This document shows, one piece after another, positions 52,261 through 64,000 of a DNA stretch of 64,000 nucleotides. The position numbers and the translations under genes were made by a program. The first letter of the stretch is position 1; each line of letters starts with the position of its first letter. Location: contig JAITYX010000030.1 in NCBI GenBank assembly GCA_021018815.1, forward strand, positions 6,533,501 to 6,597,500, written 5' to 3'. Origin of the DNA: Talinum fruticosum. Lineage: Eukaryota; Streptophyta; Magnoliopsida; Caryophyllales; Talinaceae. The notes beneath the pieces are model-generated. The model ran no database searches. It was not told where the DNA came from and worked only from the letters and a program-made list of their open reading frames with translations.

Positions 52261-53400
52261 GCAGGACAAAAACTTGTTGGCTGCCCACATCATGATGATG
52301 TCATCATGACATCATGGTGAATTTGATTTCATCTTGGACTTGGAATTTGCACGTGGGGTATATAAGGAGCTCGAGGGTTTTTCGGCTGCGATGGAGGGGC
52401 GCCGTAACTCAGTGGATTAATTAGGTTAATTTTAGGTTTTTAGTTTTCCTCTTATAAATTTTGTCACAAATTAAATTTGATTATTATTTTAGTTTTAACT
52501 ATTAGTTCAATTTTAGAGTTTCGGTTCGATTCGTTCCTTATAACTTCTTCTCTTTGTCTCTTTTTTTTTATAGTTTATTTAGTTTAATTTAAAGGTGTAA
52601 TTTTTATTATTTATTGATGTTAGTAGTAATTATATAATTGTTTAATTTTATGTTTAAGTTTAATTTGTTAGTTTATATCGTTATTTGAGTCGATCTTTAT
52701 TGACTTAGTTGTTAGATTAACTATGTTTTATGTTAATTAGTTGTTAGTTTATATCACTTTTGTTGTGATTAGTCTCTTAATGGCTAATTGATTTTGTCTA
52801 AGTCTTTATTTACCTAGTTTATGCTATTATTTTGGGATTGTTTCTCTTACTTGTCACGGGTTCGACGAGATGTATGAAAGGGTCTTTTCATCTTGATTTT
52901 TAGGCGGTTGATGCTGTCATCTGAAAGGTAGAGTCAATTTAATAGTGTAGGTATAGAGAATAGTTAGGGTTTTGGCATGAAAATAGCTTAAATCTTAGTT
53001 AGGTCCAAGGTTGCTATTTTGTAGTCTAGTTGAGCTAATCCCACGAAAGTAGGTGGTTAGAATAACTAGACTAACTCATGACCCTTGAAAGTGTGGCTTG
53101 AGTAGGTTTTGATGGTGCAACGGATCACTCCTAAATATTTGTATAAACTTGGGTAGATTTAGAATTGGCTTGATTAATTAGTTTATTAATTGGTAAAATC
53201 ACAACCCCAGTATATTTTTATTACTTTTTAGATTAGTTTAATCATAATATATATCTCATCCGTGCTAATTCCTGTAGACTGAAAATTTAAGTTAACTTTG
53301 ATATTTGAAACACAACTTTCGAGTGGACACGACACGTGCTTGCCGGCTAGCTACAACTACACCATGCACTTGCACTTAATAAATGTAAGACTTAATTCTT
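52261..53400 (+). other. Possible LTR or leader of a Ty3/Gypsy-type element
   Basis: A promoter-like cluster (bZIP-type inverted repeat, G-box, TATA) is followed by a T-rich untranslated stretch. It ends in sequence near 53320-53380 with words like CTTGCCGGCTAGCTACAAC. This resembles the region before the coding part of some plant Gypsy elements. No gag-pol is present and the ends are not defined. Confidence 0.35.
52295..52366 (+). promoter_or_regulatory. Promoter-like cluster: inverted TGACATCAT, G-box, TATA
   Basis: Nine-base arms ATGATGTCA (52295-52303) and TGACATCAT (52307-52315) are separated by three bases. A G-box CACGTG follows at 52350-52355 and TATATAAG at 52359-52366. No gene follows within reach, so it probably belongs to a retroelement LTR. 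Confidence 0.45.
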
Positions 53401-54555
53401 CCTAACAAACACCGAAATTCGACATTAAAAATATATTATTTTTTTAAAAAAATATCTATGTCTTTTTAATTTTCTCGTTCCTCATCCAAAATTTTTTTTT
53501 CTTCTTTATTCACATAACATAAGGATTTCCCGGTTGAGATAAAACTAATCAAGCTAAAATATTAAAAAATAAATATTTCAAGTATCTATCAAAAAAAAAT
53601 CTACACCTTCCATGTTATACAAGGTGTTAACAATATGATACTTGTACATACTTATACATATAATTCAATAATTTCCTTATCTTTATACTTTTGATATCCC
53701 TACACCATTTTATTTCATTAAAGTTAACATTTTTAATATGTTGAATTTTAAATTATATATCCTTGGTCATATTTTCTTGCATATATTAGATAGTAAAATT
53801 ATTCAAACATATATTCAATTGATGTACATGGAAATATAAGGAGAGGGGTTTTTTTGAGGGAGAGGGATATGTTAATTCTTTGGAATGTTATAGAGTTTGA
53901 GAATCTTTATTTTTCAACTTATTAGTTTGTTTATTTCTTATCTCACACGTCCCTCGTGAAATTATTATCCGATGTAAAAGAAATATTTTTAGAGGATGAA
54001 TAAGAAAATTAACAAGATATTGATTATTTTTAAAAAACTTTAGATAATATGTTATATGTCAAATAATATTATTGTTATTTAAAAAATAAAAAAACAATAA
54101 TCATAAAATAGCGAGTAGTTTTAAAAATTTATTTCTAAAGAAATTTATTTACAAATTTATTAAACAAGATTTCATTTTTGTAATATAATGCACACATTGC
54201 ATAAAAAAGGGCATTTTGGTTATGTTCCTCCATTTGTTCATATTTCAATAATTTAATGGACCCAAAAGTTCATTTTCATAGTTACGGGTTTCAAAAATTC
54301 ATGCACCATACTTGGATGGTTACAAAAGTAAATAATTCTATAAATTAGTACAAACTAACTACTTCGCACGATTAATAGTCGTGTGAATTGAAATCTGTTG
54401 TTTCTCAAATTTAGTTATACTCCTTGCTTGCCAAATGCAGTAGATCGCAACACACAACGCACACACACCGAGAACTCTAGCCCTTGTACTCTCGCCCTTC
54501 ACACGCATAGTTGTATTCCTTGTCCCAATTCCATCTTCTTTAATTTAGTCGTCTC
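53401..54555. other. Intergenic AT-rich region
   Basis: Dominated by A/T homopolymers; no coding exon or clear repeat border was seen. Confidence 0.4.
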
Positions 54556-54573
54556 AAGTATTGTTATCAAATA

Positions 54574-54785
54574 CCAAGTGACTTTCATTCTCTCCACCGA
54601 GTTTGAACCTTGATGGAGATAATTTCCTTACTAGGTGTGCAAATAAGTTGGGATGTGTTGTGGGTTTGGACTTTTAGCCTAAGTTTGGTATCATTACCCC
54701 TCCCTAGGCCTTTAATCCCAATTGGTTTTACCCCTTAGATATGGGCTCAATTGAGTAAGTTGCACTTACCATTGTAAAAAAAAAA
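54574..54785 (+). mobile_element. SINE-like insertion with 18-base target duplication
   Basis: A 212-base insert ends in a poly(A) tail (about 54776-54787). It is flanked by identical direct repeats AAGTATTGTTATCAAATA at 54556-54573 and 54786-54803. Poly(A) plus a long duplication is the mark of LINE-driven retroposition. Near the left end, GTTTGAACC resembles a pol III B-box, with no clear A-box, so it may be 5'-truncated. Confidence 0.75.
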
Positions 54786-54803
54786 AAGTATTGTTATCAA
54801 ATA

Positions 54804-56569
54804 ACAATTTTATTTTTGTTTTCATTATATGCATAGGATACAATAAACGTAAATTTCGAGTCTAATATTAAAAAACACAAGAAATATGGACAAATATAAT
54901 TTGTATAAATTTTTAAATGATATGAGTACAATCTCTATGTATGTGTTACAAAATGAACAAATATATAAATCCTCCGACTTGATCTCCAAGTTATACTTGA
55001 GTGAGGGCATGTTGGCTAGAATCTCGATAAAGTTGATTGATTTGACTTACTTTGATGAACTAAATTTGAGTTCTTCTTGAGAGAGGACCTAAGAGGTTTA
55101 ATCTTAATCAAAAAGAATGTTTGATCTCTAAAGTGTAAACAACGCGTGCTTGAAATGCTTGTTGTCTATTATTAAAGAGAATTTTTAAATTTGTGAACTT
55201 TCAAAGTACTCTTAGTGCATATGGATTTCGATCCTGCCTAATAGCGGAGAGTCTTTCTCTATTTATAGAGAAATGATCTCATATCTCATAGTAGGGTTTG
55301 TGACTTATTTCCTTCTTAGACCGTTAACTTATGCCTTTTGACTTAGTAGTTAATTTTGACTTTGACTTAATAGTCGATCGGGTTGTGACTGAATAGTCGA
55401 TTTGAGCCTAATATTTTAAATTAATTAAATGGGCTCACCAAAAGTAATTAATTTGAACTTTTTTTGACACATATTATTAAATTTTAGTGTCTACAAATAC
55501 ATCTCTAATACTCCCTTGACTATTACATAGTTAGAGTTGTAACTTCTGTTACAAGGATTCATGAAGTTTCCAGGTTAAATACATCTCCACCTCGAGGAGG
55601 ATATTACACTCGATTAAGTTATCAACTTCATAGCAAACTTCATGTTGTATCTTTCAAACTTTTGTAACCAATCCTATTATGTTTCATCTTATTTGGAAGT
55701 AATTACAATCCCACCAAAAAAGGTTCCTTTATAGTAAATATGTAATATTATCTCAATCTTGTTGTATCAACTTACATACACTCTTATTTCTTTCATTATA
55801 AATTAATTAAATTTCTAAAATAGACTGAGGGAAATACATAAGTTAGCAAGTAGAGATAGATAGGGATTTTTATTTTTAATATTTGTAGTTTCACTTGTAT
55901 TAGAAAATTATTATTTTTGGAGCTCTCTTCCTGGTTTTGTTCTTACTCTTGTCCCCACCCCCTCCCCTCAAACTTTCACACCCAAAAATTACCATCTCAC
56001 TATGACAAACCCACTGCTAACAATTTGATTATTTGACCCTAGGATTGCCTTCATTGAATAGTTATTGGTTCATAATTAGTAATTGGTGGTAGCATCACAA
56101 AAATTCTAATTAAATACTAACTTTATATACTTATCTAGAGAATGTAATTTTAGTTGTAACACCTAAAGAGGATTATAAGGAGTTTGAGGAAAAAACTTAT
56201 AATAAAACGCAGTCAAAGATGATATTTTAACATCAGATGAAGTCCTAGTCGGCAAACTCCTCGTTTCCATTGGGGGAGCTAGTAACAACTCCTACTCCGA
56301 CTAATTGTAGGTTGAGTTTTTTATTATTACCTAATTCCGTTTATTTTCTTTCAAATCGTCTTTTAAACCTTTTAAAGATTATGATATGTTTGTTGAAGTT
56401 AATTGAGAGCCATTCAAATACATTATTTGTGATTTATAGTTGATCATTGACTAATTTAATTTTTTTAAATGGTCTTTAAACCTAAAGTACAGTCTTTTTT
56501 TTATAAGATCTTTAAAGTTGACTGAACCTTTGAATACATTAATTATTTTCATGGGAATAATTTAACGAA
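54804..56569. other. Intergenic region
   Basis: AT-rich; contains two short open frames that mirror each other and match nothing I know. No supported feature. Confidence 0.4.
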
Positions 56570-57945
56570 TTCAAACTATTGTATGGTGTGTACTACGGGC
56601 GTACGGTTGTCGGTGTGAGTGAGTTAGGTCTCGCATAAGTCTAAAGTCAATGTCCTTTTGAACTAAGCGAGAAAAACAATTCGATTCGGGAGGTAATGTA
56701 AACACTTAAAGAACGAAATAAAATCAGATAAAAGAAGCCTTAGGCAGGCATTTACCAAACTAACATGCCAAAAATCTCAATTACATGCCTCTACATTATT
56801 CACAATTGCGATGGATTAGGGAATCGATACGGTTCGAACCACCTAAGCCTTCTCTCGAAGGTGTCATTAAGCTAACTCAATTAAATTAATTTTTGTTCTC
56901 ACACAATCAAAACCAATGAATTACAAAATTATCGATTCTTCCCTTAATAACAACCTAAATTATTCTCGTATATAAATTGTAATCATCAAAAAGTTGAAGC
57001 GAGAACTAAACCTCTTCTCTTAAAGTTTACTCAATTCCAAATAAAAATAAAGGTAAGATTCTCTTGAACTTTACACCAATTCAATATATATCAACAAGAT
57101 GGAAATTCACCAAACAATTGCGAAGTAGTAACGAATCGAAATTGCGATTATACTAGCATGTTAGTGGCAAATCACCAACCTAAGTTAGGAATTTAGTCAC
57201 GCATATTCATGGCATATGACAGAAAATTGAGGAATGAAATACCGAAAGCAAAAACAAAGATAAAAGAAGAGAAAAGAAAAGAGGAAGAATAATGATACCT
57301 AAACTTGAATTAGATTGCAATTAATCCAAAGTAACTCCAAGCTTTGATCTCTTAACAATTCAACTAAGTTCTCAAAAGTAGAGAGAAAAATAGGCTAAGT
57401 ATGTAGAATGAAAATTAGATATAAAAGATTAAGCTGTTTCTAGGATAAAAAGCCGAAAAATCAAAAGCTGCCGATTGACACGGCACTGCTTGGACTTGGT
57501 ACGGCCCGTGCTTGTCAACTCGTGCAACCTCATGGCATCTTCAAATAAATTTTGAATTCTGGCACAATCAATGCTAACCTTGGCACAGCCTGTGCTAACC
57601 TCCTGGGTTTCGGCACGATCTGTGCTAGGTCTTCTTTCCTTCTTTCCTTCGAGCACAATCGGTGCTACTACTGTGCCGACTTAGCTTGATCTCTTTCTTC
57701 GCTCTTCGACCTTCTATGGCCTCCCGCTCTCTTCCTTAGCACCTCGAAAGATGTATTATTCATCATAAAAGGCGAGTTTACCTAAAAATATAGAAATTCG
57801 CACACTTTAACCACCAATGAAGAAAGTAAGCGAAATCAAGTAAGAATTTAGGTGAGAGGGCCTTTGTAATGTCAAAAATTAGCCAATAAGGGAACATAAA
57901 AGCCCGTAAAATTGCGGTTTATTATTATACTATTTGCAAATTTAG
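56570..57945. other. Retroelement-like stretch with repeated GGCAC...GTGCT words
   Basis: Non-coding and of more balanced base composition than its surroundings. At 57478-57674 about five imperfect units recur: GGTACGGCCCGTGCTT, GGCACAATCAATGCTA, GGCACAGCCTGTGCTA, GGCACGATCTGTGCTA and AGCACAATCGGTGCTA. Overall it resembles untranslated parts of Ty3/Gypsy elements, but without termini or coding sequence the assignment is weak. Confidence 0.35.
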
Positions 57946-58104
57946 AGCCTGTTCGAATTAGTATTTATAAAAGCCTTTATAATCGCTAACCGCTCATAGC
58001 TCGCTTATAACCGCTATAACAGCTAATAATAGCTCATAACGATTAGTTATAAGCTGTTATAACGATTAATCATAAAGCGATATAATTATTTATGATGATA
58101 ATGA

Positions 58105-58214
<110 letters not shown>

Positions 58215-59168
58215 TGGTAAAAGTTAAGAGTTTTTCACCATTGACTAAATCGTTTTTACACATTACTTTGGGCATACCCAAAGGAGGACGTTCTGAGTTT
58301 ATTCACCCATTCTCGGTACACTCCTTTCCTATTGAATAAATGAGTTCTAAGTTCCCAACCGATTTGATCCATTATTTGATCGGTTGATCCGTGTTTGTTT
58401 TGAAAGTAACATAGATTCCTCTCCCTCCAAATCTGGTGTATAATTGCAGTGTCGGGCGCAATGAAAGCCAACTTTGCCTATGATGTTGTATTCCCCATCG
58501 ACCAACCATTCCAAATTTGCCTCCAGTCAGTCCCCTTAGCTAGACTTGTGAAACCGTTTAGTATCCCCCGGGAGAAGTCACATTCTAGAAAAAGGTTGCT
58601 TATACTTTCCTCCTTAGAGTAGAAAATGCATGTAGTATCGGTGATATGCATCCACTCTTTCGATCTGTCCCTGGTTGGAAGTTTTCTCTTCGGTTCATCC
58701 ACAAGCATATGGAGTGTTTAGGTATGATTTGTTTATACCAAGCAAATCTCCACCATGATTGTTCTTGTCTAGGCTTTTGTATAGCCTTATATGCATCTTT
58801 AACATTGAATTGCCTATTTCTAGTGATCTGTCCATACACTACTTTGGGGGTTACTCCAATTGTGCACATATTTCCTCAACTTTAAGATCTTCTTCATAAG
58901 TCATCCGAATTGTGGTTTGATCTCAATATTGTTGATGTCTTAGTTCTTTAGGTATACAACATTGACCCATTTTACCCAAAGGCAATCGGTCTTATCCATT
59001 ATAAACCACAATTGTTTGGCCACTAATGTTGTATTCCAGTCGCACAATCTCTAACCCCTAGCCCTCCATACTTGTTTTGGCATGCACAAGTTCTCCCAAG
59101 CTATTAGCACTAACTTCTTCTTTACTTGTCTCTCATTACCATAAGAAGTCCCTGCAAGTCTCATTACT
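58215..59168 (-). mobile_element. LINE 3' fragment (zf-RVT region)
   Basis: Minus-strand frames give an ordered zf-RVT domain of a plant LINE: FNVKDAYKAIQKPRQEQSWW, RFAWYKQIIPKHSICLWM, NRR..LPTRDRSKEWM, C.FCSKEESISNLFLECDFS-like and QIWNGWSMGN. Then come IIHQIWRERNLCYFQNK and CKNDLVNGEKLLTF near the end. Frames change several times. No reverse transcriptase core is present. Its right side ends at the hAT target duplication. Confidence 0.7.
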
Positions 59169-59176
59169 CCATGATA

Positions 59177-61284
59177 AGGGTCGGGTCGGGTCGGGGTCGG
59201 GTCATGGGCCAGCTGACCACTGACCCGCCCATGGGCCGGAGCTAAACATGAATTGATGTTAGTGCTTGGTCTCTAACACACCCCCTCCCCAATATTTTTG
59301 CTTCGTCGGCCATCGCGTGACACGGAACTATAGTTAAAAAAAATATCCATACTAACCGAAATACAAAAAAGAGTCCACTATGTAATTATATCAGCACACC
59401 CTAGAACTGTTAGAAGAGATCACCTTATACTTCATATGAATCACATGATATGGGGCGGGGAAATCAATAACGATATTATTTTCGCAGTCTCTGTTTTTTC
59501 TTTATGTTACGTAGGTAATATTCTCGCAAACTATGATACCAAAAATTCTCATTGAGAAGGACATGCATATATATAAAAGACATTTCTTTCCATACGAGAG
59601 GCCCAAGTATGTTACTACTTATTAGAGTACATAACCGGTGCTTACAGGAAAAACTAAACCGCTAAAGGAAAATTTGCACTAATTCGAAAAGGGAAAAATC
59701 ATCTAATATAAGTTGAGCTTTTCTCTTCTTTTGGGCCTCGTCTCGTGTCCCAACTGTCTTTTTACACAAAGCAAGACGAGTGTCACCAAGACATTAGCTT
59801 GAAACATTTAGCTAGTAGTAGTAATGATAGTACTACCAACAATAGGGATAGGTTCGGGTCTACGGGTTCGGATGTGGTACCACCTCCCGGGTGAGCTTGA
59901 GCTGGTGCCACCGACACCAATTGAGAATTTGTCAAAACGGCTTTCCGAAGCTGCAGACTATAGCAAACCACCGAAGAAGGAATGATGGGAAACAACTAAA
60001 AGACAAAACCACCATTCTTGGACTTTCCAGAGCAACACATCTTTAGCTTCGTTGATTTTTGAAGTCGAGCTGCTAAAGTTTGGCTCTCGACTTGCGAGTC
60101 CGAAGTACGGATGCTCATTGAAGATGTAAGTCAATTGCAGCCCCCACCCCTTGGAAATCAATGAACACTAACATGACTAGGAGTATGATCTCCCCCCGAG
60201 GTTTTATCATATTCTGTCATTTGCCTTACGAGATGAATGAGAGATTTATATTCCTTACAATATGAGGGGAGTTAGGATAATTTGACAATCTACAAGGTAA
60301 AGAACTTTTAAGTTTACTTTCATTCTTTTATGCATTCGAGTAAACTTTTGCTATCTATAAAAGTCGACTCAGTACTAGAGCAAGACGCAACATAGGACAT
60401 TCGACTTTGACTCGGACGATACCACGGAAAGCAATCCAACTCATAGTCTTATCTCCCTAATATCTTGACAAGCTTGCTTTACAAGCCAAATTTCACACAA
60501 TATACCATCGAGTACATTGCGGATACAACCACTGAATTGAATTTCTATTTGGACAAACTTTCTAACACAAGCATTCACAAGAGAGGTCTTGAGCAAATAA
60601 TCTCATTTTCAAGCGAAAGTCGACCCACCTTTTGTTAATAGGAGAATCGAGGTGTAATGTTAAAGACAACACCGGTCAATCACCAAAATTAACACACACG
60701 AGAGAATGGATAGACAGATAGCCAAGTTGAATTAGAATTTACATACCCAATTCCTCTTTCACAGACAACTCATTAAAAACATCAATCTATTTATAATTAC
60801 GAAATGATTTAATCAACAAAAACCATAATAAGGAAGTACCGAGGAGTGGGAGCAGAAGGAAGAGGCACTTGGTCAAATTAGGGTTTCGGCGAAGCGAGAA
60901 AGAGAAAGAGAGCTGATTCACCGGTGACGGAAGAAGAGCGAAGGTGGTGGAAGGCTTTGGGCTCCGGTTTACCGGCGACGGTGGTGAGATGGTGGAAGAG
61001 CGATGGCGAGAGAGACGAGGGTGTGCGAGAGAGGGAGATAGCTATGGTAGCAAGAACACGATGGACGAGAGACAGGCGTGCGAGAGAGAGAGAGAGGGCG
61101 TGCGAGAAGTGGTGAGCAATGACCCTTTTTCTTTAACCCGTTAATGGCCCGCGGTCGACCCGTTATTAGCCCATCTTCACATGACCTTTTCAGCTCAACC
61201 CTTTTTTTTACTAAATTTGGGCTTCGACCTTTTTTAGCTTGGCTTTGCGGCCCGATGGGTACCCTACCCATTGGCCAACCCTAT
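59177..61284. mobile_element. Non-autonomous hAT transposon, 2.1 kb
   Basis: Eight-base direct repeats CCATGATA flank it exactly (59169-59176 and 61285-61292), the hAT hallmark. The left end is AGGGTCGGGTCGGGGTCGGG. The right end, on the opposite strand, is ATAGGGTTGGCCAATGGG, so the shared terminal core is AGGGTYGG. No hAT transposase frame is seen. At 60860-61115 it contains a purine-rich, GC-richer block with words like CACCGGTGACGG and GGTTTACCGGCGACGG, unlike the rest of the element. The T-run-rich 3' side repeats GGGTT/AACCC words. Confidence 0.75.
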
Positions 61285-61309
61285 CCATGATATAATAATT
61301 ATACTAATA

Positions 61310-61351
61310 ATAACAACAACAACAACAACAACAATAATAATAATAATAATA
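61310..61351. repeat. (AAC)n(AAT)n trinucleotide repeat
   Basis: Short AAC run followed by about seven AAT units, just right of the hAT element. Confidence 0.85.
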
Positions 61352-61574
61352 ATGGTAGTGGTGGTACTAGTATCATCATCATCATCATTATTATTAAAAA
61401 ATTATTAATTTATTATTATCATTATAACAGTCTCATAATCGTTATAAATATTATAACCACTAGTTTTAATAGATGAAACAAACAGACCTTTAATTGAGAA
61501 CTTTGGACCGTATCTAATAGCGGATTTTGCACTTTTTGTAGATTTAATATATGTTTTCTCATATTTTATTCAAC

Positions 61575-61637
<63 letters not shown>
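61575..61637. repeat. (TAA)n trinucleotide repeat
   Basis: About 21 uninterrupted units, just outside the composite element. Confidence 0.95.
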
Positions 61638-61638
<1 letters not shown>

Positions 61639-63423
61639 GAAAAAGACCATGCAAAGAGCGAACATCACAGATAAAAGTATACCGAAAGGGAGGGGCAAGA
61701 AGAGAGAGAAACCACAACCTTGCAAGAATTGATTGAATAAACAAAACACATGAAATAAACATGAGCTCACCTTGGCCATATATGGGAAAATTTGGATGGA
61801 ACGCCATTACTCCATGATTTTGATATACAAGCTTCTAATCACCATATATATATATATATATTCAAATCCAAAAAAATCCGAAAAAAATAAAAAATAAAGC
61901 AGACACGTATGTTTCTACACCATCAAAATCTTTTCATCCAAGAAAAAAAAACGAACATCCATCACAATGAAATAACTACTCCATCACTTTATTAGACTCC
62001 CTATATATCCACCCTTCATTGGAAAAAGATCCTAACAAAAGAAGAATTAAATACCATAAAATAAAGCTCTACCTTTTATAGACCATTAGTATGTAGTTGG
62101 ACTTTGGTAATCAAAGACCCAAAAACTAGAACAAAATAAAAAAGAAAGATTGTTTTAAGTTTGGAATCCTCTTGTTGTTTGTATATATGAGAAGAAGTCG
62201 TGCTTATATGGTAGATTATATGTCAGCAAATAATAGGGGACACTTGAAAATAAACGATATTTAGGAAGAGAAAAAGAAAAAATAAACAGATTAAAGAGTA
62301 CCTAATAATTAATAGAGGGTCTATCAAAATAGGATGAGCCGGGGGTGTCTATCCAATATATCTTCCCTAAAAAGGTTTAAGCAATTAAGCAACAATCTTC
62401 TAGACCCAAGAATATCTCAGAAAAATTAGAATTTCCCTCTGCGATATTGTGTCTTGTGTATACGTTCCTGTCCTCTCTTTCTAAGTGGATGATGAATATC
62501 ACTTTAAACACTTTTTGAACTTTACATCATCGTTAATTGTTAATTGTTAATTTCCTCGCTTTATTCTATTATTATGCTCAAATAACATTTTCTAAATCTA
62601 AGGTTAATGGAAACACTCCACGTACATAGTTCAAGTATAGGGTCATGCCATTAGTCACCGGCTATAAGGAAAAATAAACAAACCCGGGTCTACCTAATAA
62701 GGGGTCATAATATCAGCCACAATTATTCTAATAGATCTCAATACTTTTCTATTTCTATTTCTTGTTTTGATTATAAATAAATTTTTTATTAGTTTCGTAT
62801 CTCCTAATAATAAATGCTTTCCGTCTTGTGATGTTAAGGTTCGTTACTTTCTCTCTCTAACCCTAATGAGTTTTAGCATATCTAAAGATATTATTGTGGA
62901 AGAAAATTAAATTTTATCGGATAAGGCATACTTGTTTTGATGAGGCTAAATCGATCATGAATTTCGTATCATTCCCATCATGTTGATATTCCCTTCAAGA
63001 GTAATATATAATGTTAAATAGATATCCATTTCAAGGAGTGATATTATAATTTATTATCATTTAGAAAAGATGCAATGACATTGAAAACATGGTTAATGAC
63101 CAAAAAGATGCTGCAGTTGATGTATTATTCAACAAAAAAGAATGTATAAGGTCATGCAAATGCAACAATGATTCATTGTTAATGACCAAAACGATGATGC
63201 ACTGTCTGTTCTTTTTTTTTTTTTCTTTTCGATAACTAGTTGGACTTAACCCGAAAAAAGGTCTCAAAACACATAGACAGTCACTCATTACAACTCAGTC
63301 TCTCTTATAAATGCAAATAAATACATTAATTAACTATGTTCACAGCTATTCATTGGCAGAAGAAAAGATTCCATACTCTGAAGAGTGTTTCGAGGGCAAG
63401 TAGGAAAGCATGGATGAGTAATT
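61638..63423. other. Intergenic region
   Basis: Likely 3' UTR and downstream flank of the gene at the right edge, plus AT-rich DNA with a short (AT)n near 61843-61860. No other feature supported. Confidence 0.4.
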
Positions 63424-64000
63424 TCAGAGATCACACGAGCATGTCTTAGGAGCTTTGAAGCTATCACTTTCGTGAGATGGAATCCGAAAGATCAGTCTCC
63501 ATGTACGCATAGGCAGTAAAACTGAGAACACCTTCAAGCTTGTGTGTCATACCAAAATAAACTCCTATTTACCACAAAGAAAACTAGAGTCCACAAAACC
63601 AGAAAAGATGCATATCCATCACAGATGCTATTCTTTTGCCGTTTTTGCCACTTCGCAAACATGAAATAAAAGTTCTATAAAAGGTATAAAAGTACGTTAA
63701 ATGAGGTCATACCGTGCAACACATCCTTAGCAGCAAATAGATGGCAGAATCCTGTTTTGTTGTCCCAAAGCCCATAATTGGACAAGAATTGCAGGGATGG
63801 CCGACAATCAGTATCTTCCATCAAGTGGGAAACAACTGATACAGAAGCACCTTTCGCACTGTGAAGAAGGCATATAGCTTGAACAATTTGCCAGTATGAG
63901 ATGTCATCAACGGCCAAGGAAGAATCATCACTGGAACTTTTTGACAAGACAGATAGATATAGGTGCACGTTACGAAACCAGTCTTTCTGTCTAAGATCAA
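63424..64000 (-). CDS. 3' end of an unrecognised gene (partial, two exons)
   Basis: An open stretch runs in from the right edge (64000 to 63713), starting LRQKDWFRNVHLYLSVL and containing AVDDISYWQIVQAICLLHSA, FLSNYGLWDNKTGF and AAKDVLH. It ends at a good donor (G|GTATGA). A 191-base intron leads to CTCAG and a last exon 63521-63424 in matching phase, reading VLLPMRTWRLIFRIPS and ending KTCSCDL before TGA. The even composition, splice sites and phase argue for a real gene. I do not recognise the family. There are no membrane segments or obvious catalytic motifs in the visible 128 residues. The exon 63424-63521 is less certain than the upstream one. Confidence 0.6.

Noticed and set aside
59177..59200. 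Telomere-like or satellite repeat (GGGTC units)
   Set aside because: Only about four units, and they form the terminus of an hAT element with exact target duplications.

Overview
This window reads as nuclear DNA of a flowering plant, most likely a dicot. It is AT-rich, its genes are spread out with plant-style GT-AG introns, and the families it holds are plant ones: a BAM4-type beta-amylase, a PRONE-domain RopGEF, and a CYP81-family P450 cluster. LINE, Copia, hAT, SINE and MITE debris surrounds them. I cannot name the species.

Layout. (1) 532-3782, plus strand: the 3' six exons of a BAM4-like beta-amylase whose second catalytic glutamate is glutamine; the 5' exons lie left of the window. (2) 7446-12275, minus strand: an ALKBH8-type gene with an RRM and an AlkB dioxygenase domain (tRNA wobble-uridine hydroxylation). 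(3) 13227-21336, minus strand: a RopGEF14-like gene with a 5.3 kb first intron and two apparent GC-AG introns. From memory, these last two genes are also neighbours in Arabidopsis (At1g31600/At1g31650). (4) 24.0-27.4 kb: decayed LINEs. (5) 29172-50940: a minus-strand tandem cluster of CYP81-family P450s, here called A, B, C, E and D from left to right. A, C and D look like full-length two-exon genes, B is a pseudogene, and E is an exon 2 remnant split by a 3.2 kb solo LTR. Its first exon appears to have been lost where Copia debris now lies. Sequence similarity indicates that a B-C gene pair was copied as a block to give E-D. (6) 50.9-61.5 kb: gene-poor DNA with a SINE, retrotransposon-like stretches, and a nested composite of MITE, LINE and hAT sequence. 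(7) 63424-64000, minus strand: the 3' end of a gene I do not recognise.

A cross-cutting observation. Twelve reading-frame breaks in ALKBH8, RopGEF14 and P450s A, C and D can each be explained by one base missing from a homopolymer run. Adding one base per break makes every affected exon a multiple of three and brings back conserved family sequence. Homopolymer under-calling in a long-read assembly is the simplest explanation. If the breaks are real, five neighbouring genes would be pseudogenes.

Functionally the left half carries ordinary housekeeping and regulatory genes (starch degradation control, tRNA modification, ROP GTPase signalling). The right half is a young, TE-rich specialised-metabolism P450 cluster.
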